Shown one piece after another: positions 45,527 to 57,662 of a stretch of 63,901 nt of DNA. The notes beneath the pieces were generated by a model. The model saw only the letters and a program-made list of their open reading frames with translations, did no database searches and was not told the DNA's origin. Numbering within the stretch: position 1 is the first letter of the stretch; each line of letters opens with the position of its first letter. The stretch spans positions 1 to 63,901 of the forward strand of contig JAFEEF010000048.1 of NCBI GenBank assembly GCA_018241265.1, written 5' to 3'. The stretch comes from Pseudomonadota bacterium (GTDB lineage Bacteria; Pseudomonadota; Gammaproteobacteria; Burkholderiales; Burkholderiaceae_C). Position numbers and translations under genes: made by a program.

Positions 45527-46324
45527 TCAGGCTCCGGTGGCTTCCTTGATGATCTGGATCAGGCGCGCGGCCTGATCGGCGGCCGAGCCTTCGATCATCT
45601 GGGCCCGGCCCTTCTCGGGCACGTACATGCGGCGCACCCGTGACAGCGAGCCGGCTGCGCCGAGCTGTGCATCGGCCAGGCCGAGGTCCTGCGGGCTCAT
45701 CGTCTCGATCGGCCGCGAGGCCGCCTGCTTGATGCCGCGCAGCGAGGCATAGCGCGGCGTGTTGATGCCGAGCTGGATCGTCAGCACCGCCGGCAGCGGC
45801 AGCTCGATGGTCTGCAGCAGGCCGCCTTCCAGCTCGCGCTGGGCCACGGCCATCGTCGTGCCGGGCTTGCAGTCCAGCCCGGCCACCACCGCCGCGTGCG
45901 GGCGGTCGAGCAGCGCCGCCAGCGCGATGCCGGTGCTCGCATGGCCATGGTCCGCGCTCTGCGTTCCAGCCAGCACCAGCGCGGCGTTCTCGCGCCTGGC
46001 CACCGCGGCCAGCACGCGGGCGATGGCGATCGGGTCGCCGCCCTCCAGGGCATCGTCCCAGACGCGCAGCGCACGGTCGGCGCCCTTGGCCAGGCACTTG
46101 CGCAGCACCTCCTCGGCATCGTCCGGCCCGACCGTCACCGCGATCACCTCGACCGCGCCGTCGCCGGCCGCCTCCTTGACCTGCACCGCGGCCTCCAGCG
46201 AATAGTCGTCCCATTCGTTGAGGTCCCAGTTCAGGAAGTCGGGGTCGACGTCCCGGCCGTCGGCCGCGATCTCGAAATCTTCTTCCAGCGCGGCGACGCG
46301 CTTGACGGGCACCAGGATCTTCAT
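45527..46324 (-). CDS. etfB: Electron transfer flavoprotein subunit beta
   Basis: This 265-residue protein opens MKILVPVKRVAALEEDFEIA and contains the family segment GTQSADHGHASTGIALAALLDRPHAAVV and the AMP-binding region near IELPLPAVLTIQLGINTPRYASLRGIKQA (each given only in part of its length). It pairs with EtfA, encoded one base downstream. The Fe-S oxidoreductase gene ends 25 bases upstream. The acidic segment NEWDDYSLEAAVQVKE near the N-terminus matches the normal EtfB layout. Confidence 0.94.
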   Translation of the reverse strand: MKILVPVKRVAALEEDFEIAADGRDVDPDFLNWDLNEWDDYSLEAAVQVKEAAGDGAVEVIAVTVGPDDAEEVLRKCLAKGADRALRVWDDALEGGDPIAIARVLAAVARRENAALVLAGTQSADHGHASTGIALAALLDRPHAAVVAGLDCKPGTTMAVAQRELEGGLLQTIELPLPAVLTIQLGINTPRYASLRGIKQAASRPIETMSPQDLGLADAQLGAAGSLSRVRRMYVPEKGRAQMIEGSAADQAARLIQIIKEATGA

Positions 46325-46349
46325 GGCTTTCTGCTCCTTCTCGTTCGGC

Positions 46350-48491
46350 TCACGCCGGTTCGCAGGCCGTGTCCACGGTCGATGCGGCCGGCGTCATGCA
46401 TTGCTCGATCAACTCGGTCAGCTCGCGCACGACGAAGCGGCCTTCGTTGCCTGTCGTCTTCAGCGCGTCCTCGAACATCGTCAGGTCCTTCGGGCAGGCC
46501 ACCGCGAAGACCTGCAGGCCTTCGATCAGCGCCGCTTCGCGCATGCGGATCTGGGCCGGCTTCTCCTTGCCCACCGGGTCGGGCACCCAGATGCGCCCGC
46601 CACCGGCACCGCAGCAGAAGGAGTTGTCGCGCGAGCGCAGCATGTCGACCAGCTCGCAGCCGACCGCCTGGATGAGCGCGCGCGGCGCGTCGTATTCCTG
46701 GTTGAAGCGGCCCAGGTGGCAGGGGTCGTGGTAGGTGGCGCGCAAGCCCAGCGGGCGCTGCAGCTCCAGACGACCCTCGCGCAGCAGCTCGGCCATCAGC
46801 TGCGTGTGGTGCACGATCTCGAAGCGGCCGCCGAACTGCGGGTACTCGTTCTTGATCGTGTTGAACGAGTGCGGGTCGGTGGTGACGATGCGCTTGAAGC
46901 TGCTCTGCTGCAGCAGCGCGACGTTGTTCTCGGCCAGCAGCTCGTACAGCCCCTCCTCGCCGACGCGGCGCACGTCGTTGCCGGCATTCGACTCGCCGTC
47001 GTAGAGGATGCCGAAGTCGATGCCTGCGTTGTGCAGAAGCCGCGCGAAAGCCTGCGTCACCCTCTGGTTGCGCGGGTCGAAGCTGGCGTAGTCGCCGACG
47101 AACCACAGCAGGTCCACCGGCTCCTTGCGCGCATCCTTGATCGGGAACGGCAGACCCTTGGTCCAGGCCGGGCGCTTGCGCTTCGACTCGCCGAAGGAAT
47201 TGCCGGTCTTGTGGATGGTCTGCAGCGTCTTGGTCAGCAGCGGGTCCATGTCGCCGTCCTCGACCAGCTTGCGCCGCATCTGCACGATGATCGGCACGTG
47301 CTCGACGGCCACCGGGCAGATCTCCACGCAGGCCATGCAGGTGCGGCAGGACCACAGCGTCTCCATGAAGACCTGGCCGATGTCCTTGCCGTGCACCGAG
47401 AGCTTCGCCTCATCGGGCAGTTCCTTCTTCTCGAGCGCGTCGTTGGCGAATTCGCGCAGCGACAGGATCACGTCGCGCGGCGACAGCGGCGCACCGGCGG
47501 CGCGCGCCGGGCAGGCCTCGTGGCAGCGGCCGCACTTGGTGCAAGCATCCAGGTTGAGCAGGTGCTTCCAGGTCAGGTCGGTGATCTTCGAGTAGCCCAC
47601 CGTCGCGGCCTGCGGGTCGGTGCGCGGCAGGCTCTGCGCAGCCAGCGGGTTGCGCAGCATCAGCGAGCCGCTGGCAGTGAAGACGTGCTTGACCTTGGTG
47701 CGCGGGATCAGTGCGACGAAGGTCAGTGCGATCAGGCCATGGAACCACCACAGGCCGCCGCGCAACGCGCCGGCGCCTTCGGCACTCAGTCCCGCGCCGC
47801 GCAGGCCCTCCGCCAGCAGCGCGCCCACCGGTGACCACCAGCGCAGATCCCATACCTCCGGCCGCGCCTGCAGCCACACCAGGCGCGAGGCCTCCAGCAC
47901 GAAGCCCGTGGCGCCGATGAGCACCAGCGTCCACAGGAAGGCCCAGTCCTCGATGCGGTAGGCGCGGCGGTCGTAGTCGGGCGCGCCGGGCGCGCGATCG
48001 GGCCGGGTGTAGTCCAGCTTGGGCGGCTTGATCCAGCCGCGCCGCACCATCATGTACAGCAGCCCGCCCAGCAGCGCCAGGCCGCCCAGGTCGCAGGCCA
48101 GCGAGAACCACAGGTAGAACCGGCCGTGCCAGAACCTGAAGCCGAACAGCCTCGCGGTGAAGTCGTATTCGAGCGTGATGGTCGCCGTGCCGGCGAACAG
48201 CAGCACGAAGCCGAAGAAGATCAGGCGGTGGGCGCGGCCGGCGGCCCTGTCGCGCCGCTCGATCGTGCGGTGGCTCAGCACCACGCCGACCATCGTCTTG
48301 AAGCGCTGCCACAGCAGCGTGGCGCTGGCCGGGTCGGCCGCGCCGCGGCGGTACTTGCGGATCTCCACCCAGCAGCCGTGCGCGAAGGCCGCCAGCGCCG
48401 CCAAGCCGGCCAGGTAGAACAGCCCGACCGCGGGTAGCGAGAAGCCCTCGAACAGGATGCGGGTGACTTTCGTCGGGTCGAACTGCTCCAT
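46350..48491 (-). CDS. DgcB-type membrane (Fe-S)-binding oxidoreductase, putative ETF:quinone link
   Basis: From ATG 48491 the protein has 713 residues. The N-terminal part has five or six helices of a heme-binding, nitrate-reductase gamma-like membrane domain (residues about 15-270). Next are two 4Fe-4S motifs (CTKCGRCHEACP and CRTCMACVEICP). The C-terminal half carries the CCG-type modules HDPCHLGRF and SFCCGAGGGR. This layout matches DgcB and other proteins that take electrons from ETF and reduce quinone. It lies between trimethylamine dehydrogenase (77 bases) and etfB (25 bases). I infer that it closes the path from amine to the respiratory chain. Confidence 0.88.
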   Translation of the reverse strand: MEQFDPTKVTRILFEGFSLPAVGLFYLAGLAALAAFAHGCWVEIRKYRRGAADPASATLLWQRFKTMVGVVLSHRTIERRDRAAGRAHRLIFFGFVLLFAGTATITLEYDFTARLFGFRFWHGRFYLWFSLACDLGGLALLGGLLYMMVRRGWIKPPKLDYTRPDRAPGAPDYDRRAYRIEDWAFLWTLVLIGATGFVLEASRLVWLQARPEVWDLRWWSPVGALLAEGLRGAGLSAEGAGALRGGLWWFHGLIALTFVALIPRTKVKHVFTASGSLMLRNPLAAQSLPRTDPQAATVGYSKITDLTWKHLLNLDACTKCGRCHEACPARAAGAPLSPRDVILSLREFANDALEKKELPDEAKLSVHGKDIGQVFMETLWSCRTCMACVEICPVAVEHVPIIVQMRRKLVEDGDMDPLLTKTLQTIHKTGNSFGESKRKRPAWTKGLPFPIKDARKEPVDLLWFVGDYASFDPRNQRVTQAFARLLHNAGIDFGILYDGESNAGNDVRRVGEEGLYELLAENNVALLQQSSFKRIVTTDPHSFNTIKNEYPQFGGRFEIVHHTQLMAELLREGRLELQRPLGLRATYHDPCHLGRFNQEYDAPRALIQAVGCELVDMLRSRDNSFCCGAGGGRIWVPDPVGKEKPAQIRMREAALIEGLQVFAVACPKDLTMFEDALKTTGNEGRFVVRELTELIEQCMTPAASTVDTACEPA

Positions 48492-48568
48492 GACCGGAGG
48501 CTTCCTTCGTGGGCCGAGGGGTCGGGGAGCGCACCCGCCGCCATGGGCTGGCGGCGGGCGCGCTGCGG

Positions 48569-51045
<2,477 letters not shown>

Positions 51046-52170
51046 ATGAGCCAGAGAAACTCGGTCCTGAACGACCGCCACCGCCAGCTGGGATCGCTGC
51101 TCGATGGCGACACCTGGAACGGCATGCCGATTCCCTGGCGCTACGCCAGCGATCCGCACGCCGAGGTGATCGCAACCCGCACGCGCGCCGCGCTGTACGA
51201 CGTCTCGGCGCTGAACATCGTGAAGGTCTCCGGTCCCGATGCGGAAGCGGTGATCGACCGCCTCGTCGCGATCGACGTCACGCGGCTGAAGCCCGGCACG
51301 GCCCGCCTGGGCGCCGAGGTCGACGAGCGCGGCGCGCTGGTCGACGACATCATGATCATCCGCGACGCAGCGGACCGATTCCGCATCTCGCACGGCAGCG
51401 GCGCCACGCCGCGCACGCTGGCCGCGCTGGCCGAGGGCCGCCAGGTGCAGGTGCAGGCCGACCGGGACCTGCACATCCTCTCGCTGCAGGGGCCGCTGTC
51501 GCTGGACGTGCTGGCGCCGCATGCCGCAGCCAAGCTCGCCGACCTCCCCTATTTCCGCCACGTCGAGACCACGCTGTTCGGCAGGCCTGTGACCATCGGC
51601 CGCGGCGGCTATTCGGGCGAGCGCGGCTACGAGGTGTACTGCGCCGCGAAGGACGCGGTCATGCTGTGGGACCTGATCCTCGAGGCCGGCCACCCGCACG
51701 GCGTGATCCCCGCGTCGTGGACGGCGCTGGACCTCACCCGCGTCGAGGGCGCGCTGCTGTTCTTCCCCTACGACATGCCCGAAGGCGACACCACGCCCTG
51801 GGAGGTCAACATGGACTGGGCGGTCGACCTCGACAAGAAGGCCGACTACATCGGCAAGGCCGCGGTGCTGGCGGCCAAGGGGCGGGAACGCGTCAAGCAG
51901 GCCGGCCTGCTGGTGCACCACCACGCCGCGATGGACCCCGGCGCCAAAGTCTTCGACGAAGCGGGCCAGGAGGTCGGCGTGGTGACCAGTTCCTCGTACA
52001 GCCGGTTGCTGATGCAGTCGCTCGCGATGGTGCACCTGAAGCCGGCGCAGACCGCCATCGGCACGCGGCTACGCGTGGCCAACGGCAGCAAGCCGGCCGA
52101 GGCGCTGGTGGTGCGCACGCCGTTCTACGACCCGCTGCGCCAGCGCACGCATCCGGACAAGCAGCGCTGA
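51046..52170 (+). CDS. GcvT/aminomethyltransferase family folate-binding protein
   Basis: ATG 51046 has GAAGGAGA in front; 374 residues. The GcvT fold is recognisable: RAALYDVSALNIVKVSGPDA, the catalytic-Asp segment GALVDDIMIIRDA, SLQGPLSLDVL, YSGERGYEVYC and LDLTRVEGALLFF. The C-terminal OB-like domain runs from about residue 285. Such proteins bind tetrahydrofolate and take a one-carbon unit, as in glycine cleavage, dimethylglycine/sarcosine oxidation or DMSP demethylation. Placed back to back with trimethylamine dehydrogenase, it may capture the formaldehyde released as methylene-tetrahydrofolate. The substrate is not proven. Confidence 0.85.
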   Translation: MSQRNSVLNDRHRQLGSLLDGDTWNGMPIPWRYASDPHAEVIATRTRAALYDVSALNIVKVSGPDAEAVIDRLVAIDVTRLKPGTARLGAEVDERGALVDDIMIIRDAADRFRISHGSGATPRTLAALAEGRQVQVQADRDLHILSLQGPLSLDVLAPHAAAKLADLPYFRHVETTLFGRPVTIGRGGYSGERGYEVYCAAKDAVMLWDLILEAGHPHGVIPASWTALDLTRVEGALLFFPYDMPEGDTTPWEVNMDWAVDLDKKADYIGKAAVLAAKGRERVKQAGLLVHHHAAMDPGAKVFDEAGQEVGVVTSSSYSRLLMQSLAMVHLKPAQTAIGTRLRVANGSKPAEALVVRTPFYDPLRQRTHPDKQR

Positions 52171-52230
52171 ACCGTCGCGCCGCGGCCCCGCCGGGGGCTC
52201 GCCGATGTGGCTTCGACCGGAGTGACGACC

Positions 52231-52746
52231 ATGCTCGCTACGCGCATGAAGAGCCAGCCTTGCTACCCGCCCATGGAATGGGACCGCAGCGACCGCCAGC
52301 ACATCGTCTTTGCCGCCGGTGCGGACGACGCCCTCGCGTGGCGCTTGTACGGCTGCCTGCCGGTCGGCTCGCTGACCGTCGTCTGCGAAACGCCGTCCGG
52401 CGCGGAGCCGGACGCCTGGCAGCGCGAGGCGCCGCCCGGGCTACGGCTTCTCATTGCCGGCGACCGCGATGCCGCATTGCAGCAGCTCGACGCCGTGCCG
52501 GCCGCCGCCGACATGGGCGCGCGGCTCTACGCCATCGGTGACGAGCGCGCGATCCGGCAGGCGATGCAGGTGGCGGATCGGCACGGGCTGCGGCCGGAGT
52601 CGGCGCGGCTGCACCGCGTGCCGGCCACGCTGCCATCACCGCTGGCCGAGTACAAGGGCCCGGTGCGCTACCAGCCGCTGGCCGTGCAGTGGCTGGCGGC
52701 GCACGACGACGGCAGCGTGTCGAGCCCCGGCCCGCAGCCAGAATGA
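52231..52746 (+). CDS. DmmA-like protein without the C-terminal cysteine-rich part
   Basis: ATG 52231 with GGAG 8 bases upstream gives 171 residues. MKSQPCYPPMEWD and MGARLYAIGDE match, as I recall them, the conserved N-terminal and middle segments of the dimethylamine monooxygenase subunit DmmA family. In that family the chain ends in a rubredoxin-like CxxC...CxxCG domain. Here it stops after residue 171 without it, with only two cysteines early on. It may therefore have a binding or regulatory role. It lies 60 bases after the aminomethyltransferase gene. No DmmB or DmmC is present in the window. Confidence 0.45.
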   Translation: MLATRMKSQPCYPPMEWDRSDRQHIVFAAGADDALAWRLYGCLPVGSLTVVCETPSGAEPDAWQREAPPGLRLLIAGDRDAALQQLDAVPAAADMGARLYAIGDERAIRQAMQVADRHGLRPESARLHRVPATLPSPLAEYKGPVRYQPLAVQWLAAHDDGSVSSPGPQPE

Positions 52747-52771
52747 GCGGTGGCGCTGCGTGGCCGCGCGC

Positions 52772-54607
52772 TCATTCGTCGGCGACCTCGCAGTGCCCTG
52801 GCCCGAGGGCGGCCGCCTGTGCGGCGGCCAGGCGCGCCGCTTCCAGCAGCGCCGAAGCGTCGGCATAGCGCGGCGCCCCGATCGCGATGCCGCAGGCCAC
52901 CGACAGCCGCGCCGACCCGACATCGCCTTCCAGCGGCTGCGACAGCCGTTCGACCAGCACCTGCGCCACCCGCGCTACGCTGGCCAGCGGCTCTTCGCCC
53001 GCACGCGCACCTGTATCGCCGAGCAGCACGCCGAAGTGCTGCTCGCCGAGGTAGGCGACCGTCGCGCCGGTGTTGCGGACCGCGGCGAAGCACTCTGCCA
53101 GCACCAACAGCGCGGCCTCGGCCCGCGGCGGCAGGCTCGCGACGCGCAGGCACAGCAGCGCCAGCGGAAGGTCGTGGCGCAGCGCCTGCTGCAGCAGGTG
53201 GCCCGCCAGCCGCTCGAACAAGACCCGCCCCACCAGCCCGGTGCGCGATTCGAACCACTGTTCGCGGCCGGCCAGTTGCTCGATGCTGCTGTGCTGGCTG
53301 ATGTCGGTCACGAAGCCTTCCAGCGCCAGCAGTTCGCCCTGCGACGAATAGACACCGCGGCCCTGCTCCCACACCCAGCGCTGGTGGCCGTGGGCGTCGG
53401 TCAGCCGGTAGGCGATCTGGAACGGCTGCTGGCTCGCGATCCGGGCCTGCACCTGGTTCCAGACAAAGTCGCGGTCCAGCGGGTCGATCAGGCTGCCGTA
53501 GGACACGCGCTGGTTGTCCACCAGCTCGTAGGGCTCGTAGCCGGTGAGCTCGACGCAGCCGTCGCTGACGAACTCCATCGTCCAGTCGTCGTCGTTGCGG
53601 GCCCGGTAGACCATGCCCGGCACGTTGGCAAGCAACACATTCGCGTGGCGACGCATCGAGCCCAGGCCCTCCTCGACGCGCTTGCGGTGGGTGATCTCGG
53701 TCAGCGTGCCGACCATCCCGACGACGTCGCCACCGCCGAGCGTGCAGGCGCGCACGCTGGCCAGCACCCAGGCGACGCGGCCTTCCGCCGAGACGATGCG
53801 CAGCTGGCCGTCGAAGTGGGCCAGCCGGCCGCGCGCCACGGCCGTCAGCGAGGCTTCCGTTCCGGCACGGTCGTCGGGATGGACGGCGGCGCACAGCGGC
53901 AGGCCGAGGCTGCGCTCGACGGTGCGGCCGGACAGTCGTTCCCAGGCACGGTTGGCGTAGACGAGGCGGCCATCCATCTCGGTCTTGAACAGCACGAGGT
54001 CGATCTGGTCGAAGACGAGCGACAGCGAGTCGTCGATCACGCGGTGCAGGTCGCCCGATGCCGGCCGCTGGCTGGCAAACTGCAGCAGCAGACCATTCGG
54101 TACGCCCGGCAGGCGCGACAGCGTGACGTGCACCCGGATGATCGCGCCACGGGCGTTGACGAGGCGCAGCACACCCTCGGCGCCGGACGACTGCGGCGAC
54201 GACGCCGCCAGCGCGAGGCGGGCGTACAGTTCGTGGTCGACCGGGTGCAGCAGGTTGGTGAACGGCAGGCCGGTCACCTCGTCGCTGCGGTCCCGATAGT
54301 CGAGCAGGGTGAGGAGAGCCTGGTTCGCGACATGCACGACTTCCTTGTGGACCGACAGCGTGGGCGTGGAGATGCTGTGCGCCATCGATGCTGCCCAGGC
54401 CAGCTGCTGGCGGTCGGACTGCGCGGCGACCCGGCGACGCGGCCGCCACGGCGCACCGGCCAGCCACATCAGCGCCAGCAGCAGCAGGGGCGCGCCGACC
54501 GCGAAACCGAGCGGCAAGGCCACCACCGCCCGACCCCCGTGCCAGGAGCCGATGACGACCGCGAACAGCAGGCCCAGGACCCAGGCCGAGAATGCATAGA
54601 GAGCCAT
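52772..54607 (-). CDS. PAS-domain sensor with a degenerate GGDEF domain
   Basis: This 611-residue protein has two N-terminal membrane helices (residues 3-55). Three PAS-type domains follow: about 75-170 ([18 protein letters not shown]), 190-310 ([20 protein letters not shown] ... [10 protein letters not shown]) and 320-440 ([20 protein letters not shown] ... [14 protein letters not shown]). The C-terminal GGDEF domain has GEQHF where GGDEF is expected, so cyclic-di-GMP synthesis is unlikely and it may act as a sensor or binding protein. Its start codon region overlaps the divergent histidine kinase gene. Confidence 0.82.
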   Translation of the reverse strand: MALYAFSAWVLGLLFAVVIGSWHGGRAVVALPLGFAVGAPLLLLALMWLAGAPWRPRRRVAAQSDRQQLAWAASMAHSISTPTLSVHKEVVHVANQALLTLLDYRDRSDEVTGLPFTNLLHPVDHELYARLALAASSPQSSGAEGVLRLVNARGAIIRVHVTLSRLPGVPNGLLLQFASQRPASGDLHRVIDDSLSLVFDQIDLVLFKTEMDGRLVYANRAWERLSGRTVERSLGLPLCAAVHPDDRAGTEASLTAVARGRLAHFDGQLRIVSAEGRVAWVLASVRACTLGGGDVVGMVGTLTEITHRKRVEEGLGSMRRHANVLLANVPGMVYRARNDDDWTMEFVSDGCVELTGYEPYELVDNQRVSYGSLIDPLDRDFVWNQVQARIASQQPFQIAYRLTDAHGHQRWVWEQGRGVYSSQGELLALEGFVTDISQHSSIEQLAGREQWFESRTGLVGRVLFERLAGHLLQQALRHDLPLALLCLRVASLPPRAEAALLVLAECFAAVRNTGATVAYLGEQHFGVLLGDTGARAGEEPLASVARVAQVLVERLSQPLEGDVGSARLSVACGIAIGAPRYADASALLEAARLAAAQAAALGPGHCEVADE

Positions 54608-56142
54608 CGTTGATCAGTTCGTCCTTCGGCCCGCACGGGCGCTTTCCCTTGTACCGCCGCCTCGCGTTCGCCCTGGCTTCCGTGGCGCTGCTGGCAATGC
54701 TGGGATTGTGGGCGGCGGTCGAGGCGCAGGAGCAGTTCGCGCAACCGGCCGGGACGGCTGTCGAGCAGCGCCTGGCCGTCCTGCTGTTGCTCCAGTCGTT
54801 GTGCGCGGCGCTGATTGTGGGCGGCGTCATGGCCATCGCGCATCGGGCTTACCACGTGCTGGTGCGTCAGTCGACCGAATCGCAGGACCTGCTGCCACCG
54901 GCCGCCCGAGAGCGCGGCAGCAACGAGGTCGAGCGCCTGATCGAAGGGCTGGCGGAGTTCAACGCCCAGGATGCCGGTCGCATCGCCGCCGAAGGCTGGC
55001 AGTCGCGCGTCGACGCCGCACAGCTCACCCGCTACGGCATGACGCTGCACGCGCTGCACCAGTCGGTGCGCCTGCTTTCGCGGGCGGATACTTCCGAAGT
55101 GAGCCTGCGCCAGGCGCTGCAGTTGCTGGAGGCCGCACTGGGTTCGCAGACGGTGGCGCTGCAGCTGCACGGCCAGGCCATCGACTCCCTCGACGGAGCG
55201 GCGCTGATCGACACCCGCGGTGAACCACGGCTGCTTGCCAGCCTGGGCGCGCCGTCGACGGCCAGGCGCCACGGCGGCGCACGCGTGGTGGCGCCGACAC
55301 CCGACTGCCCGTATGCCTCCCTGCTCGTGCCATTGGCCTGCGATGGCAGGCCGATCGGCACCTTGGTGGCGCAGTTCCGGGCCGACGAGCGGCTCGACGA
55401 CACGCAAGTGCAATTGGCGGAAAGCTTCGCCAGGCTGGCCGGAACCGCCATCGCGGCACTCAGCCGCAGGCAGGAGGAACGCCGCATGGCGCTGATGGAG
55501 GAGCGTGGGGCGATCGCCGCCGAGCTCCACGACTCGCTCGCTCAAGCGCTGTCGTACATGAAGATCCAGGTTGCCCGGCTGCAGGCCGGGCTGGACCGCG
55601 ACGCACCGCGGGAGGACATCCGGCGCACGAGCGACGAACTGCGCGAAGGACTGTCGCTCGCCTACCGGGAGGTGCGCGAGCTCATCGCCGCGTTCCGGGT
55701 GCGCGTGGGCCCCGGCGGGCTGCGTGCCGCACTGCAGGACGCGATCGACGGCTTCGGTCAGCGCAGCCAGCTCGAGATCTCCTACGCCGACCGCATCGGG
55801 GCATGCCCGCTCGAGCCGAACGAGGAACTGCACGTGCTGCAACTGGTGCGCGAGGCGCTGTCCAATGCCGTTCGGCATGCGCAGGCCAGGCAGGTGTGGG
55901 TGACGGCGGAGTACCGGGTGGACGACCACCAGCTCACCGTCACCATCGAAGACGATGGCCTCGGGCTCGACCCCGACCCGGAACAGTCGGGTCACTACGG
56001 CCTGGGCATCATGCGCGAGCGGGCGCGCTCGCTGCGTGGCCACTGCAGCGTCGAACCGCGAGAAGGCAGCGGCACCCGTGTCCGCCTCGCCTTTTCCCCG
56101 CAACGCTTCCCCGCCGAGCGCCCCATTCCCCATCCGCCATGA
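54592..56142 (+). CDS. NarX-type sensor histidine kinase
   Basis: From ATG 54592 the protein is 516 residues; a TTG at 54610 is an alternative that would avoid overlap with the divergent gene. It has two helices ([20 protein letters not shown] and [20 protein letters not shown]), a GAF-like central part (residues 165-290), a HisKA_3 dimerisation box with His313 in [15 protein letters not shown], and the HATPase domain with [16 protein letters not shown] and [10 protein letters not shown]. The response-regulator gene overlaps its stop (ATGA). The pair may control the amine cluster, but this rests only on position. Confidence 0.9.
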   Translation: MHREPSLISSSFGPHGRFPLYRRLAFALASVALLAMLGLWAAVEAQEQFAQPAGTAVEQRLAVLLLLQSLCAALIVGGVMAIAHRAYHVLVRQSTESQDLLPPAARERGSNEVERLIEGLAEFNAQDAGRIAAEGWQSRVDAAQLTRYGMTLHALHQSVRLLSRADTSEVSLRQALQLLEAALGSQTVALQLHGQAIDSLDGAALIDTRGEPRLLASLGAPSTARRHGGARVVAPTPDCPYASLLVPLACDGRPIGTLVAQFRADERLDDTQVQLAESFARLAGTAIAALSRRQEERRMALMEERGAIAAELHDSLAQALSYMKIQVARLQAGLDRDAPREDIRRTSDELREGLSLAYREVRELIAAFRVRVGPGGLRAALQDAIDGFGQRSQLEISYADRIGACPLEPNEELHVLQLVREALSNAVRHAQARQVWVTAEYRVDDHQLTVTIEDDGLGLDPDPEQSGHYGLGIMRERARSLRGHCSVEPREGSGTRVRLAFSPQRFPAERPIPHPP

Positions 56143-56804
56143 CACCGACACGCATCCTGCTGATCGACGACCACGCGCTGTTCCGCAAGGGGCTGGCCCA
56201 GCTGTTGAACGGGGCAGAGGCAGGGCTGGTGCTGGCCGGAGATGCGGCCGACGGGAGCAGCGGCATCGCCCGCGCGCTGGAACTGCAGCCCGACCTCGTG
56301 CTGATCGACCTGCACATGAAGCCGATGAACGGCATCGAGACGCTGCGAGCACTCAAGGCGGCCGGCGTGCGCGCACGCTGCATCATCCTCACGGTGTCGG
56401 ACGACGAGCGCGACGTGCTCGAAGCCATGCGCGTCGGCGCCGACGGCTACCTGCTCAAGGACATGGAGCCCGAGGAACTGCATGTGCAGTTGCAGCGTGC
56501 TGCGGCCGGTTCCGTCGTCCTGGGCAGTACGGTGGCGGGGCTCCTGGCCCATGCGCTGTCGGAACAGGACTCGACGCCGCCGAGAGCGGAAGACATCGAC
56601 TTCACCGACCGGGAACGGGAAATCCTCGGGCTGCTGGCCGCCGGCCGCAGCAACAAGGAGATTGCTCGCGTCCTGGGCATCTCCGACGCGACGGTCAAGG
56701 TCCACATCAAGCACGTGCTGCGCAAGCTGGACGTGAAAAGCCGCCTGGAAGCAGCGGTGTGGGCGCTGCAGAACCCACGATTCCGATCGGCGACGCCCGG
56801 CTAG
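56139..56804 (+). CDS. NarL/FixJ family response regulator
   Basis: Start ATG 56139 overlaps the kinase stop; 221 residues. The receiver domain has the acidic pair Asp10-Asp11 (LLIDDHALFRKG), the phosphorylation site Asp57 (LVLIDLHMKP) and the conserved Thr/Lys near ILTVSDDERD and YLLKDMEPEE. The C-terminal LuxR-type helix-turn-helix reads LLAAGRSNKEIARVLGISDA then VKVHIKHVLRKL. It is the partner of the NarX-type kinase. Confidence 0.94.
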   Translation: MTPTRILLIDDHALFRKGLAQLLNGAEAGLVLAGDAADGSSGIARALELQPDLVLIDLHMKPMNGIETLRALKAAGVRARCIILTVSDDERDVLEAMRVGADGYLLKDMEPEELHVQLQRAAAGSVVLGSTVAGLLAHALSEQDSTPPRAEDIDFTDREREILGLLAAGRSNKEIARVLGISDATVKVHIKHVLRKLDVKSRLEAAVWALQNPRFRSATPG

Positions 56805-56852
56805 ACGCTTGAGATCGCCCGCTACCATGGTCGCCGACCTCATAACCGCCAT

Positions 56853-57478
56853 CGCCTGAGGCGCCAGTGGTACGAAGTGCGGCGGCCCGTCGTTCTTTTC
56901 GGCCTTGCGGCGCTTCATCATCGACCCTGGAAGGGTGATCGTGGACGTGTCGAAGTCCACCCACGACCACTCCAACTGACGCAACTCGCCGGGGCGCAAT
57001 AGCAGGCGCGCCGACAACACCAATGCACTCCGAGTCGTCGGGTAGCCTTCGTAACCGTCTATCGCGCGCAGAAGTTCGCGAACCTTCGAAGGGTGGACGA
57101 CGGCGGCGTGGTGCTTCACCTGGACCGGACGCAACGCATCCCTCAGGTCCGCGGCCGGATCGCGCTTGCACACGCCCGTTGCGATCCCCTATCGGAAGAC
57201 CTGGCCACAGGCATCCTTCAAACGGTGCGCCGTCTCGATGGCACCCCTTGCCTCAACGCGGCACAGGCAGGTCAGCAGTTCGGGCGCTTCGATCTCGCCA
57301 ATGGGCCGACGTCCCAGCCACGGAAAGGCGTCCTGTTCAAAGCGGATGCGCGTTCGCTCGGCATGCCCTGCGCTCACCTTCGATTGATGGACGGTGTCGA
57401 GCCACTCGCGTGCGCCGGCGGGTCGCCGGCGCAGATGGCCTTGAGCGTCCGATCGCCGGCAATGAGGTGGCGTGGCAT
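56853..57478 (-). pseudogene. Tyrosine integrase (P4-type) pseudogene
   Basis: The gene starts at ATG 57478 (MPRHLIAGDRTLKAICAGDP), then loses a central part: the homologous chain resumes in another frame as REWLDTVHQSKVSAGHAERT. It reads WLGRRPIGEIEAPELL and HRLKDACGQVFR, meets an in-frame TAG (57189-57191) where relatives have Tyr, and continues GIATGVCKRDPAADLRDAL, RLLLRPGELRQLEW and HFVPLAPQAMAV. It then breaks off near 56853 before the catalytic RHxxRH...Tyr region. It cannot make an active recombinase. It marks an old genomic-island end. Confidence 0.75.
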
Positions 57479-57610
57479 GCAGGAACTTTTTTGGGAGAGG
57501 CTCGACATCATCGAGTTCCTGTAGAAGTTCCTGTAAGAAGACGTGGATCTGGCCGAACGGCGGTGGACGCCTCGCGACATTCCATCTACCTGAGCTGCTG
57601 ATTCACAAAG

Positions 57611-57635
57611 AAAAACGGAAGTCCTTGGACTTCCG
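57611..57635 (-). terminator. Terminator of the BTAD/STAND regulator gene
   Basis: CGGAAGTCC-TT-GGACTTCCG is a perfect 9-bp hairpin (57616-57635), flanked on the minus-strand downstream side by TTTTT (57611-57615). It lies 28 bases past the stop at 57663. Confidence 0.85.
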
Positions 57636-57662
57636 TGGATGAAGGTCTGGTGGGCAGCACAG

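Noticed and set aside
57540-57660. A tRNA gene next to the integrase relic
   Set aside because: The region holds only a terminator hairpin with a 9-bp stem; no cloverleaf, T-loop signature or CCA end was found.
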